A stretch of DNA of 64,000 nt from Nitzschia sp. DOCU1 (lineage: Eukaryota; Bacillariophyta; Bacillariophyceae; Bacillariales; Bacillariaceae), in assembly GCA_951394045.1 (NCBI GenBank), contig OX595995.1, positions 1,612,001 through 1,676,000 on the forward strand, written 5' to 3'. The position numbers and the translations under genes were made by a program. Below, in pieces: positions 48,691-58,307 of the stretch. Below the pieces are notes generated by a model. It was not told the origin of the DNA, did no database searches, and worked only from the letters and a program-made list of their open reading frames with translations. Numbering within the stretch: the first letter of the stretch is position 1; every line of letters starts with the position of its first letter.

Positions 48691-49253
48691 TGCAGTATTT
48701 ATCGTCGAGACACAGCAGCTAATCTCTCATCTCGGCGTAGAAGAAATCTCGGGGAATTGTGTGGCTTGAGAAGCGACGTTCTTAGACCCTGCTGCCGTGG
48801 CTCCTGAAATGGGCTTCCTTGTTCCTGACGTTGCGCTAGTTTCATCCTATCATCATATTTTGTCGAACGGTGCTTTGTGGCAATACTCGCCCAATTCTTC
48901 TGCACATCAAAGTTGTTAGTTGTTGTGGTAGCGGAGGCTGAAAATGTGGCGTGCACCGATAATGGAAGGGGTGGAATATATAACTGGATATTCTTTTGGA
49001 GAGTTGCCGGTGAATCACATTCCTCGCCGATCGAGGCGTAATAAGGCTGGTTTAACTTTTGCGGATTGAGGAGGAGAGGACGTTGGAGGGAACGCTATCT
49101 GGTTGCTCCTGCTGATTTTGAGATGCTGGGGTTCTTGTCGGCCCTGTAAGGCTCATTGGGAAATGATGGTGTCTTTCCACATTTTCTGGCTGAGCGAGAA
49201 CAACGAGAGCCTGCTGCCACATACAAGTAGCAAAACCTGATATTTCGTGTGAT
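48691..49253. other. Spacer between the duplicated small loci
   Basis: No motif-bearing frame is visible. The last part (about 49060-49250) may be further 3' sequence of the 120-aa gene, or its intron, since the frame at 49254 ends in TAG directly followed by GTAGAT. Confidence 0.35.
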
Positions 49254-49616
49254 CTACCTCCTATCATCGAGCCGATGTCTTTTGTGGTATTCTTCTTGTT
49301 CGAATGCACTATTTCGGTGGTTCATTCCTCCACAACTCCAATTCACTCTCATATCGCGCCTTGTCGGCTCGAGCAACCTCGTTATAAACTCCTTCTCATA
49401 TTCCGGCAGTATTCGCCACTCGGAATCGATCAGCGCGTTCAGATGATGAACGGTCAGTTTCCCATGCACTTGGCGATGCATTCTCTTTCTCTGAGCTTTG
49501 GAAAGCCGCGAAGAAAGCAGATGTTCCATTCGCTCTTCTCGTGACAGCTGGGTACTACAAGTACCACCGTGGGCCAGCAACGTCGCTCTGACATAACTTT
49601 GGCCATCCATGTTCAA
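49254..49616 (-). CDS. Small hypothetical protein with basic helical motif
   Basis: A 120-residue minus-strand frame: MNMDGQSYVRATLLAHGG, then a basic helical section (EERMEHLLSSRLSKAQRKRMHRQVHGK) and ITRLLEPTRRDMRVNW. No known domain is recognised. A decayed copy lies about 1 kb away at 48200-48690, which shows the locus has been duplicated and that this reading frame was the better preserved one. It may be part of a longer spliced gene. Confidence that it is expressed is modest. Confidence 0.4.
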   Translation of the reverse strand: MNMDGQSYVRATLLAHGGTCSTQLSREERMEHLLSSRLSKAQRKRMHRQVHGKLTVHHLNALIDSEWRILPEYEKEFITRLLEPTRRDMRVNWSCGGMNHRNSAFEQEEYHKRHRLDDRR

Positions 49617-50503
49617 GCTACTAGCTAGTGGGAGTTGGCGCTGTTGCTGATGATCGACTATATCAAAAAATACTACTATTAAAGCAGCGAAAAGTGCGAC
49701 CTATCCATTTAGCAGCTACCTAGTAGACGATTGGAAAGGAACGATCTCGCCAAATCGCCAAAGCGATAACGGCTACCTGGAAAGGCAGCTGAGTCTCACG
49801 ACTCATCCGACTTTTTCACCCATTAGGGATCATCAGCGCTAGCTAGTAGTCTGCACACCTAGTACAGAGACGATGAAACCGAGCTTTGTGCTTGCATCCC
49901 TCATCAATTTCATTGAGTGAGTTCAGGAGGGAGTTGGGCTGCTGCCAAGATGCCCGAAGTAGAGCAAGTTTTTCTTCTAAGCATAGTTGACAACTCAAAG
50001 TACCAAATGTTTTCATACAACTAATTGCCTTGCCTTGCCATAAAATCTCAACTTACTACCATTAAAGCAGCAAGGACTGTACCTGGTAGTTGAAAAGGGC
50101 TTTCAAGGCGAACCCAAAGTCAACGCGCTGGCCTTACTTGTGTCATATGTACCGTAAGTACCACATAAAATACGGTGAAACATGTGAATTCTTTCGAGAC
50201 ATGGGTCGAACTGCCACGTGTCGCTTCTGAAGATCTAGCTAGAGAGCACGTAACATTCCATGTGTACCAGGTACCAAGACCTACACAAGACCCGCAAACA
50301 GCAATATCCGAATGGATGACGAAGACAGACACATTTCGAAATCCGACGACGACGACACAAGAAAGAAGCTTCAGAGGAGACGAACCCGGCATTGCATCGA
50401 CTATACTTGTACCATTACGCACAAACCCCCAAGATCTGTGAAGAAGTGCCATCTCCCCCTTCTTTCCTCTTAGAAATCGGAACCGAAAAACGACATTTGA
50501 GCG
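49617..50503. other. Intergenic with low-complexity patches
   Basis: Contains CTAGCTAG/ACTAGTAG-type sequence at 49615-49740 and 49830-49860. Minus- and plus-strand frames around 50120-50652 overlap the DnaJ 5' end and lack motifs. The DnaJ promoter should be in the last few hundred bases. Confidence 0.4.
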
Positions 50504-51988
50504 ATGAGAAGTCTCTCCCGAAATCTTCCACGATCTTCTCCGGCATTCTCATCACCGTCGAGACACTCCTACGCTGGATGGTGGCGAAAGCTCGTGTTTC
50601 TGGCGGCAGTCTTTACTGCGCTAGTATTACTGTCACTACCCCTTACTTGTGAAGCCCGCACCAAACCACGACGGCAGGCTCAACATGAACAAAAAGCACC
50701 CAAGGAAGAAGATTATTACCAGATCCTGGGAGTTCCCAAAACGGCCGCCCCCAAGAAAATAAAGAGTGCTTATCGAAAACTCGCCTTGAAATGGCACCCT
50801 GACAAGGTGGAAGAATCCAAACGGGAAGAAGCTGAGAAACGTTTCATTCAAATCTCGGAAGCATATTCCGTATTGAGTGACGACGAAAAGCGAGAAATTT
50901 ATGACAAGTATGGTAAACAAGGGCTGGAAGCGCACGAACGAGGACAAGATCCTCGTACTGCAGGATTTGGAGGGTTCGGTGGCGGAAGCGGAGGTGGAGG
51001 CTTCCAAGGATTTGACTTTGGCGGTGGTGGCGGTCATTTCAATTTCCACAACATGGGTGGCGGAGGCGGTCGATCTGCCAACTTTGATCCATTTAGCATG
51101 TTTGAAGAAATGTTTGGGGCTGGTGCTGGGGGTCCTGGTCGTAGACCTGGAGGAGGTGGTGGGGGTGGTCCGCCTCCCGATCTCTTTCCCAAAGGTGAAT
51201 CCAAAGTTGCGAAGTTGGGTCAGCCCAAATTTCCCGATCGCAAAAGCAAGCACATGTGGTTGATTTTGTTTTATGAGCCGGGTGGTCGAGAGTCCCAAAA
51301 GGCTGCCCAAAATCTAGAGAAACTGGCTCAAAAGGGAAATCTCGCCTACAAAGTGGGGGCAGTCGATTGCCGCACGTCGCAACGAGAAACAGCGTTTTGT
51401 CAACAGAAAGATATTAACTTGAACGACTTGCCTCAATATGCCTTTGTGTTGGATGGTGAATTGAAAATGATCATTGACGAAGAAGATGGTATTCCGGCTT
51501 CTGGCTTGGCTCCTCGAGACCTTCACGACATGATTGGTGAGCTCATGCCAAAACATTTGATCCAAAACATCAATAACCTCCCCCAACTGGAAGAGCGTCT
51601 TTTGGCAAAGGATTCTGGTGCTGTACTTCTCTTGACAGACAAGTACGAAACATCCTCCATGTACTACAGCCTAGCCTATCAGTTCCGTCACCAAAATCTA
51701 AAATTCGGAGAATCCCGTGCGAAAAACTTGAAACTGGCCCAATCCTTTGGCATCAAAAAGTATCCGACTCTCATTGCGTTACTGCCTGCCTCGGTGGCAG
51801 CCACACAAGGGGAAGCCTACAACGATCAATGGCGCTTGTTGCGATTTGATGGAGACGCCAAGAAAAAGGATGCTATTTTGCGTTGGCTAGAAGATATTTC
51901 CAATCTGCTCTCTGGATCGACGGAGAAGACCAAGCGATCCAGCAGTAGCAGCAGCAATCGACGGAGCCGACGTCGAGATGAATTCTAG
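50504..51988 (+). CDS. ER-type DnaJ (Hsp40) with thioredoxin-like region
   Basis: A 494-residue protein, starting at ATG 50504. A signal peptide or anchor (residues about 29-48, [20 protein letters not shown]) sends it into the secretory pathway. The J domain follows (about 68-138: [22 protein letters not shown], with HPD at 98-100 and [11 protein letters not shown]). A Gly/Phe-rich stretch runs to about 225 ([14 protein letters not shown]). The C-terminal half has two thioredoxin-like folds: one with [14 protein letters not shown], where the CxxC position is not cysteine, and one with YPTLIALLP. The domain order resembles DNAJC16/ERdj5-like proteins but without the redox cysteines, so a chaperone-recruiting rather than disulphide-exchanging role is inferred. 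The tail is Ser/Arg-rich. Confidence 0.85.
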   Translation: MRSLSRNLPRSSPAFSSPSRHSYAGWWRKLVFLAAVFTALVLLSLPLTCEARTKPRRQAQHEQKAPKEEDYYQILGVPKTAAPKKIKSAYRKLALKWHPDKVEESKREEAEKRFIQISEAYSVLSDDEKREIYDKYGKQGLEAHERGQDPRTAGFGGFGGGSGGGGFQGFDFGGGGGHFNFHNMGGGGGRSANFDPFSMFEEMFGAGAGGPGRRPGGGGGGGPPPDLFPKGESKVAKLGQPKFPDRKSKHMWLILFYEPGGRESQKAAQNLEKLAQKGNLAYKVGAVDCRTSQRETAFCQQKDINLNDLPQYAFVLDGELKMIIDEEDGIPASGLAPRDLHDMIGELMPKHLIQNINNLPQLEERLLAKDSGAVLLLTDKYETSSMYYSLAYQFRHQNLKFGESRAKNLKLAQSFGIKKYPTLIALLPASVAATQGEAYNDQWRLLRFDGDAKKKDAILRWLEDISNLLSGSTEKTKRSSSSSSNRRSRRRDEF

Positions 51989-52142
51989 TTGCAGAAATAA
52001 CTTGTTTTATAGATTGGAATAGCAAAATTTAGTGAATCTAGCTCATTACAGTAAAAGTGGCGAGGACCATGATTCGCTTTCGTTTCCAACAACTCTACTA
52101 CTTCTAGCCACGTACTCTATGCTGTTTGCACTATTGATACTA

Positions 52143-53593
52143 CTAGCTGCTACTACTACTAGTAGAGCTATCATCTATCCGTAGAATCATTGGAAGACCA
52201 AATTGACCGTGTCGAAAATAGTCGGATCGCACGTAGGGTTCCACAAAGAAATGCCCAAATGGACTTCCCATGGCAATGACCAAGGCCGTTCGAACGGCAA
52301 ACGGCAAGTGTTGAGATATCTGAGTCACCAAGGCCGTTTGGCCTAGGACAAATTCGCCGGCGACCAAAAGTGCTTGCCAAAGAAAAAATACCATGGAACC
52401 ACCGTAGCGTGGATGGTAGCAACTGCGACTCGTCGTATCATCGAGACAGGCTGTCGAAAACAAACCATGTGCTAACCATTCATGAAAGAGACCCGACGCC
52501 ACAAATGTCGTAAGGACTGCCGTCGCGTGAGAATAGCCTAGCTTTCGGGTGGGTTTGTAGATGCCACCTTTCAAGACGCTTTGCACCAACAAATTCCAAC
52601 GACGACCCCAAAAGTCCGAGGGGCTTTTCGAGCCACCCAAGGGATTCATCATGACGGGCTTGGTTTGATAGCCTGTTGTGACCAACCAGAAAAATGTCAA
52701 TCCCTCACAATAGGTCGTCAAGTACAATTGAAAGAGAGCTGGTGCGAGCATGGGAGAAAACGCAAGTTTGAGGATGCTGGATGTTGAGTCTGTCGTCTTC
52801 CATCAAGCGGGTCGTCCTTCGACTCCTTTTCCGACGAACAATCAAACCTACCGGCATGTAAAAAAGTATTGGCATACAATTCCCACGTTAGGAGCCGTCT
52901 CATGTCAAACCATCCATCGGTAGGTATAGGTGCTCCAAAGAGATTGAAGTCCTTGTGTGGCGTCAGAATGGATTGGACCATTCCCGTCAAGAAGAGAAAT
53001 CCCAAAAATTGCCGGAAATGTTGAATTGTCTTGGTCCATGAGGCTTTTTTGTAGTTGCCTGTTGTTTCATTTCGTTCAAATACTAATACGGAAGCAAAAT
53101 ACACCACAAACTCCCACATGGACCGCTTGGAAAGGGGCGGCGTGCACCCACTCAAGGCTTCAGTCAGGCGAAATAGAGTCAGTGTCGGTGTGACGCCTCC
53201 CACAACAAACTTGATAACCAAATTTTGTAAGCCTAAAGCTTGATAGATAAAGGTCGGCCAAGCAATCCACAAGGGCAACAAGATTCCCAATCCTAGAAGC
53301 TTGCCGGTTGTTGAGGGCTGGTCGTTTTTCGTTTGCCCATCAGGAAGTAGGATCCATTGATAGACAATGGCACCCGTCAAGGCCGCCAACACCACATTCC
53401 CACACACTAACCCCAGAACTTCAATCCAATAAATTTCGGAAATCCAATAAAAGCCATAGGTCGCTGTCTCGCCCGAATCATGGTCCACCACCGAGCCGAA
53501 AAGATGCGACAGTGGGGAGGATGGCGGTAATGAAAATCGCACTAGAGGCTCTCGATACTCGGAGGATTCGGCTTCATGTGGCCATATGATCAT
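52143..53593 (-). CDS. MBOAT-family membrane O-acyltransferase (wax synthase-like)
   Basis: Minus-strand gene of two exons, 53593-52852 and 52738-52143, with a 113-bp GT-AG intron (GTAGGT...CACCAG); the join gives 445 residues. About eight hydrophobic segments are visible, such as IEVLGLVCGNVVLAALTGAIVY and LLGLGILLPLWIAW. MBOAT signatures lie in exon 2: NPLGGSKSPSDFWGRRWN (FWxxRWN) and VASGLFHEWL, whose His is the likely catalytic residue. The family transfers acyl groups onto lipids or alcohols in the ER; wax synthase/DGAT-like plant and algal enzymes share both motifs. The acceptor cannot be told. Exon 1 read alone ends in an out-of-frame tail, which supports the intron. Confidence 0.82.
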
Positions 53594-53985
53594 CCTGACT
53601 AAATGCGTTTTCTTCTATGATAGCAAGAACCAAAGAATGCCTTCATCACCCTTCTCACTGATGATGCACAAGGGCTTTTGCTACACTGATAATTGGTGGT
53701 TTGCTGAGATAGTAGACCAGGTAGGTTTTTTGTGGCGCGAAAAAATGGAAGTGCGTACCTGGTATGTACTGTACTCGCTGTATGCCTGGTACGGGCGTCA
53801 CGCGTGGATGACATTCGGGTCGGATGTGTCGTTGATACGTACGTACGTACGTACGTAGGATAAATTAGAATTTGATCGTTTCCTCTACTATGGTTCTGCG
53901 ACCCAGAACCCGTCTGTTACTCATAGCTAGCTACAGAGTAAAGTTGACGTGTGATGTATCTGAGGAGCCATTGCTTGCTTGCTAA
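53594..53985. other. Intergenic, upstream of MBOAT and downstream of CapA-like gene
   Basis: No gene supported. It contains the tetranucleotide microsatellite at 53837-53857. Confidence 0.45.
53837..53857 (+). repeat. (ACGT)n microsatellite
   Basis: About five perfect ACGT units. The tract is self-complementary. Confidence 0.75.
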
Positions 53986-55488
53986 CTACTTGAAAGAGAG
54001 TATTCGACTCAAGTCGACTACGGCCACGGGTGAGGATGCTGATTTCTCCTCTCCGTTTCTTCTTCTTCTTGTCGTCGTCGTGTATGGAACGTTTTGTAGA
54101 ATATCGTCAAACAACTCTTGAGATTCCTCTGGAGAACATAATTGTGGAATGTACTTGACCTTGAGATTGTCAATGAGGGTACAATGAATTTGTAACGCGA
54201 GTTCGAAATCATCTTGATGCTGCTGCCTTGCTGACGAATAGTGCAGTTGAACAATGGATCCAAAACCTGGCGTGTTGTATTTCGAATATCGTCCCGGTGT
54301 ACTAAAGACAAAATTGCCAATGTTGTAAACTACAAGGGCTGCCGCCGAACGCGATGAATCTTCGGCACCAGAAGTAGACGCACCCTTTGCGGTCTCGTCC
54401 AAAACAATAACTTCCATGGATTGTACTGTATGAGATCCATCGCTTCCCAAAATCAAGTCATATTTCCCTTCGTTGGCTAACAGGCGAGCCTGATCCTTCA
54501 TTTCCGTGGATACCTCCCCATAATTTTCGCCCCAGTGCACCAACGCCACTCGTAATAGTTTCTTCTTTTTCGTCTTAGTAGTCTCTTTGGTAGTGCTGTC
54601 ATCCATGATTCGTCGAGCTAGCTGGACGTGTTCCCGAGTGACGGGTAATGTACCATCCCACAATTTCTTCTGATTTGGTAAAGATAGCTCGGCTCGTCGA
54701 GTCGGTCCAAATGCAGTGACTGCGATTTGAAGAACATTCGATGGCGACATATCCAAATCCAAAAGCAGCGGCCGCAAGACTTCTTCAGCACTCAAACCTT
54801 TCCCAAACCAGGGTACATTGCTTCTTGCCAAATAAGAATCCGTATCTCGTATTCCCGGTTGTCCTCGATCCAATAAATGATTATTCGCTCGATTGACGGC
54901 CGTAATTCCGACTTGCCTTAAAAGTTTCCCCAGAAAATGAGGATCCATGCCGAAGGAATACGCATGATTAGTTCGTTTCCAAGGATCATGAGAAATATCA
55001 AGGGGCGAAACCGGTCCTTCCAGATTGGCAATACCATGTTGACATTCTTGAATCAGAGGTGCAACGTTTAGAAAGCTTTGAAGGTAGACATCGTCGCCGT
55101 CGACGGTATCATCATCGCCACTGTCCGCTTTTTGCTTTTGTTGTTGTTGGATATATTGGTGGAGGGCATAATCTCCACCCACATTCGCAATCATGGTATC
55201 ACCCACAAATGCTAATAAGCAGCCACCGACGCTGACATCGTTCTCCCCCTCTTGGTTTCCACTGCTGCTATTTGTGCTGGTGGTCACGAATTTCACAAAA
55301 ACGCCGACCCATATTGTGACCAGGAACACAAGTAACAGCAACAAGGCAAGCCATAGTGCCGGGACTCCTCCCCAAAGAAGACGAGGGCGACGACGAACGC
55401 GTGGTACTGCTGACATGTCGTCGTCGTCGTTGTTATTGTTGTGGGGGTTTTCTTGCAATGTGTCGGAAGGGTCGATTTTTGGCGGCAA
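53986..55488 (-). CDS. CapA/PGA_cap-like metallophosphatase-fold protein, membrane anchored
   Basis: A 500-residue minus-strand protein; Met25 is an alternative start. After an Asn/Asp-rich N-terminus comes one transmembrane anchor (LWLALLLLLVFLVTIWVGVFV). The lumenal part matches the bacterial capsule-synthesis CapA (PGA_cap) domain: LLAFVGDTMIANVGG (GD metal motif), GIANLEGPVSP, TAVNRANNHLLDRG (NNH), VALVHWGENYGE, LILGSDGSHTVQ and VVYNIGNFVFSTPGRY. In bacteria CapA-type proteins take part in poly-gamma-glutamate or capsule assembly; in a diatom a role in extracellular polymer or wall metabolism is conceivable but inferred. The usual GxHxHxxQ is here GSDGSHTVQ, with the first His position replaced. 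Single exon. Confidence 0.82.
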   Translation of the reverse strand: MPPKIDPSDTLQENPHNNNNDDDDMSAVPRVRRRPRLLWGGVPALWLALLLLLVFLVTIWVGVFVKFVTTSTNSSSGNQEGENDVSVGGCLLAFVGDTMIANVGGDYALHQYIQQQQKQKADSGDDDTVDGDDVYLQSFLNVAPLIQECQHGIANLEGPVSPLDISHDPWKRTNHAYSFGMDPHFLGKLLRQVGITAVNRANNHLLDRGQPGIRDTDSYLARSNVPWFGKGLSAEEVLRPLLLDLDMSPSNVLQIAVTAFGPTRRAELSLPNQKKLWDGTLPVTREHVQLARRIMDDSTTKETTKTKKKKLLRVALVHWGENYGEVSTEMKDQARLLANEGKYDLILGSDGSHTVQSMEVIVLDETAKGASTSGAEDSSRSAAALVVYNIGNFVFSTPGRYSKYNTPGFGSIVQLHYSSARQQHQDDFELALQIHCTLIDNLKVKYIPQLCSPEESQELFDDILQNVPYTTTTRRRRNGEEKSASSPVAVVDLSRILSFK

Positions 55489-55888
55489 AATTCGTAAACG
55501 TTAAAAGTCCGTAATATCACTTCCAAACGAACGAAAATGATAGTAGACTCTCCAAAACATGGTCACTACACTATTGCGGACGCAAGTCAAAACAAAAATA
55601 GCCGCGTTTTTCGTGTAACGTATTGAACACGAAAGACATGACAGCTGTACGCATTTTTCTGTCGATATTAATATTACAAGGAGGTGATTTGACGTTAGAA
55701 CCCAGAGGGAGGCAAAATACTACTAGAAAGAAACCCCAGTTGGATATTTGGGAGATGGAGTAGTATTCTATCCTGTCTCAGTTCTCCTGGAACGGCGGTC
55801 GTTTCCCATCGACGCTTCCCTTTACTTGCGCACTTATTCTTGACCCACCAGGAACTCCAAGCACTCTCTCAAAATTCGTACCCACATC
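55489..55888. other. 5' region of CapA-like gene
   Basis: No gene recognised. It also holds the 3' flank of the small minus-strand gene at 55889. Confidence 0.4.
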
Positions 55889-56224
55889 CTACTCATTGGC
55901 CTCGGTAGACAACTCTGGTTTCGTAGCAGTGGTAGTTTCCTCCGCATCTGCTCCTAATTCATCTGTACTTTCTTCCTTGAAGCTTTCGTCTGTGGTTTCA
56001 TTGAGAGCACCGAGGCCACCGCCCGTATGCGTGCGTGCCCCCCGTTCTCCCCGTCGTTGTCTTCCGCGTGCCGCTCGTTGTTTGCCAGCATCTGCCAACT
56101 GGAGTTCATTAGTGTTATTATTGTCAGGCAACGATGGCTTCCAAGCCTCTGCCAGGGGCTCGGCCTTTAAATCCCCCGCCACGGAAAAGAATCGAGCTGG
56201 ATTCTTATTCTTCGTCGTACTCAT
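55889..56224 (-). CDS. Small protein with FSVAGDLKAEP N-terminus
   Basis: A 111-residue minus-strand frame: MSTTKNKNPARFFSVAGDLK, then EPLAEAWKP, then RGRQRRGERGAR and an acidic, Thr-rich tail (EETTTATKPELSTEANE). Its N-terminus is paralogous to the Ser-rich protein starting at 28841 (FSVAGDLNAEPVEEAWKP), and the Arg-rich block RRQRRGERGxR is also shared. The shared start supports this ATG. The last nine or so codons lie outside the duplicated unit, so only this copy has the original end. Function unknown; possibly disordered. Confidence 0.6.
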   Translation of the reverse strand: MSTTKNKNPARFFSVAGDLKAEPLAEAWKPSLPDNNNTNELQLADAGKQRAARGRQRRGERGARTHTGGGLGALNETTDESFKEESTDELGADAEETTTATKPELSTEANE

Positions 56225-56745
56225 TCTTGCAATTGCGTGACTGGGTAGAAGAGCAGAGAGTGCCTAATATTCCGCTGTCGTCGTATGAAGCAAACAACAA
56301 CGACAACAACGACAACAACAACTCAAAAGTGGTGGAGGTGATGTCGGTCTTATGTGTGATGGAAGTTATTCGAATGTCTTTTTTGGTGCATTTCTTGGGT
56401 TAGAGGTTCTCGCCGTAGCGCATGGTACGATTTCTACACATCTGCATCTTGATGCTCGTTGTGTTCTTTGTCCGACTGTGGAAGTGAATGCGATATTTTT
56501 TATTTAACGCAAAGAAGTAACGGTAGTTCAGCCTAGTTAGGAAATTGTCTAATGGTTCCTTTGAAGTGGGCGAGCATCCAAGAACCTTCTTCCTATCGCC
56601 CTGAATTAGTGTAGTCGAACGGGTCGGAAGACTCATTCGACTGTGAATTTTTGGGAGGGACGAGTACCCAAAGAACGGAGATGAAAAGATACGTCCCCCC
56701 CCAAATCCTCATCAAAGATCCAAAAACCATGATGAGCGAGGTAAT

Positions 56746-57519
56746 ATGATGAGAGCGAGATTGGTGTCGATTTCGGATTCTCTCATTTCCAGAAACCTCT
56801 GTGGAATGATGGATCCTACAAGGCCAGAAATGTCTACCAAAAGCATGTGCACCCCCGCCACAAGAAGGAAACAGGCTTTCCAAGGCTTCTGCTCCTGGCA
56901 CAAGGCTTCTACAAGCTTTCTTCTTCTCGCAGTGATGGCAACAATCGTCGGACAGGCCGCCGCCCTTGCTCAACCCGTCGCAGTGATTGGGGCTACAGGT
57001 CGTCTCGGTCGCTTGGTCGTTCAAGAATTGATTGCACAAAATATTCCTTGTCGATTGTTGGTACGAAGCTTGCCCTCTGGTGCTGGTGCTACAACCACTC
57101 CATCCACTATCAATGACTGTGAATCCTCTGAGGAATTGCTACACTATTTTAGCAACCAACCCAACGTGCAATTACTCAAGGGAGATGTCAGCAATGCTGA
57201 GGCTTTGACCGAGTTGGTAACAGATTGTAGAGCGTGTTTGGCCCTCTGGGGTTCGACTCGCAAATCCAAGATTTCGGATCTTTGGTCGAAACCCGAAGAT
57301 ACGGATCCGACGCATGCCAAACAAGTGAATTATCAAGGCGTATTGAATTTGATTCAGGCCTGTCAAAAGCAAAACTGCAAACGCATTGTTCGCATTACCG
57401 GCAAGGGAGAGGATCCGACAGGACTTTTCACTGTCTTGATAAATTTGTTGGGGAGCATGGCCAAGGCCTGGAATTATCGGTTTCGTAGCAGTGGTAGTTT
57501 CCTCCGCATCTGCTCCTAA
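56746..57519 (+). pseudogene. Truncated NmrA-like gene copy (copy 1 of duplication)
   Basis: This is identical to the complete gene at 58308 for the first 244 codons (VAVIGATGRLGRLVVQEL, LLKGDVSNAE, RIVRITGKGEDPTGLF), then it runs across the duplication junction after ...AKAWNY into RFRSSGSFLRICS and stops at 57519. The lost C-terminal 137 residues include part of the substrate side and the final hydrophobic helix. It retains the whole promoter side of the unit, so it may still be transcribed. Confidence 0.85.
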
Positions 57520-57786
57520 TTCATCTGTACTTTCTTCCTTGAAGCTTTCGTCTGTGGTTTCATTGAGAGCACCGAGGCCACCGCCCGTATGCGTGCGTGC
57601 CCCCCGTTCTCCCCGTCGTTGTCTTCCGCGTGCCGCTCGTTGTTTGCCAGCATCTGCCAACTGGAGTTCATTAGTGTTATTATTGTCAGGCAACGATGGC
57701 TTCCAAGCCTCTGCCAGGGGCTCGGCCTTTAAATCCCCCGCCACGGAAAAGAATCGAGCTGGATTCTTATTCTTCGTCGTACTCAT
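57172..57786 (-). CDS. Chimeric reading frame created by the duplication
   Basis: A 204-residue minus-strand frame. The first 101 residues are the small FSVAGDLKAEP protein (copy 2), ending ...EETTTATKP at the junction. The remaining 103 residues (IIPGLGHAPQQIYQ...) are read from the antisense strand of the truncated NmrA gene. The frame stays open by chance. Whether it is translated is unknown; it has the same 5' side as the original gene, so transcription is plausible. Confidence 0.5.
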   Translation of the reverse strand: MSTTKNKNPARFFSVAGDLKAEPLAEAWKPSLPDNNNTNELQLADAGKQRAARGRQRRGERGARTHTGGGLGALNETTDESFKEESTDELGADAEETTTATKPIIPGLGHAPQQIYQDSEKSCRILSLAGNANNAFAVLLLTGLNQIQYALIIHLFGMRRIRIFGFRPKIRNLGFASRTPEGQTRSTICYQLGQSLSIADISLE

Positions 57787-58307
57787 TCTTGCAATTGCGT
57801 GACTGGGTAGAAGAGCAGAGAGTGCCTAATATTCCGCTGTCGTCGTATGAAGCAAACAACAACGACAACAACGACAACAACAACTCAAAAGTGGTGGAGG
57901 TGATGTCGGTCTTATGTGTGATGGAAGTTATTCGAATGTCTTTTTTGGTGCATTTCTTGGGTTAGAGGTTCTCGCCGTAGCGCATGGTACGATTTCTACA
58001 CATCTGCATCTTGATGCTCGTTGTGTTCTTTGTCCGACTGTGGAAGTGAATGCGATATTTTTTATTTAACGCAAAGAAGTAACGGTAGTTCAGCCTAGTT
58101 AGGAAATTGTCTAATGGTTCCTTTGAAGTGGGCGAGCATCCAAGAACCTTCTTCCTATCGCCCTGAATTAGTGTAGTCGAACGGGTCGGAAGACTCATTC
58201 GACTGTGAATTTTTGGGAGGGACGAGTACCCAAAGAACGGAGATGAAAAGATACGTCCCCCCCCAAATCCTCATCAAAGATCCAAAAACCATGATGAGCG
58301 AGGTAAT

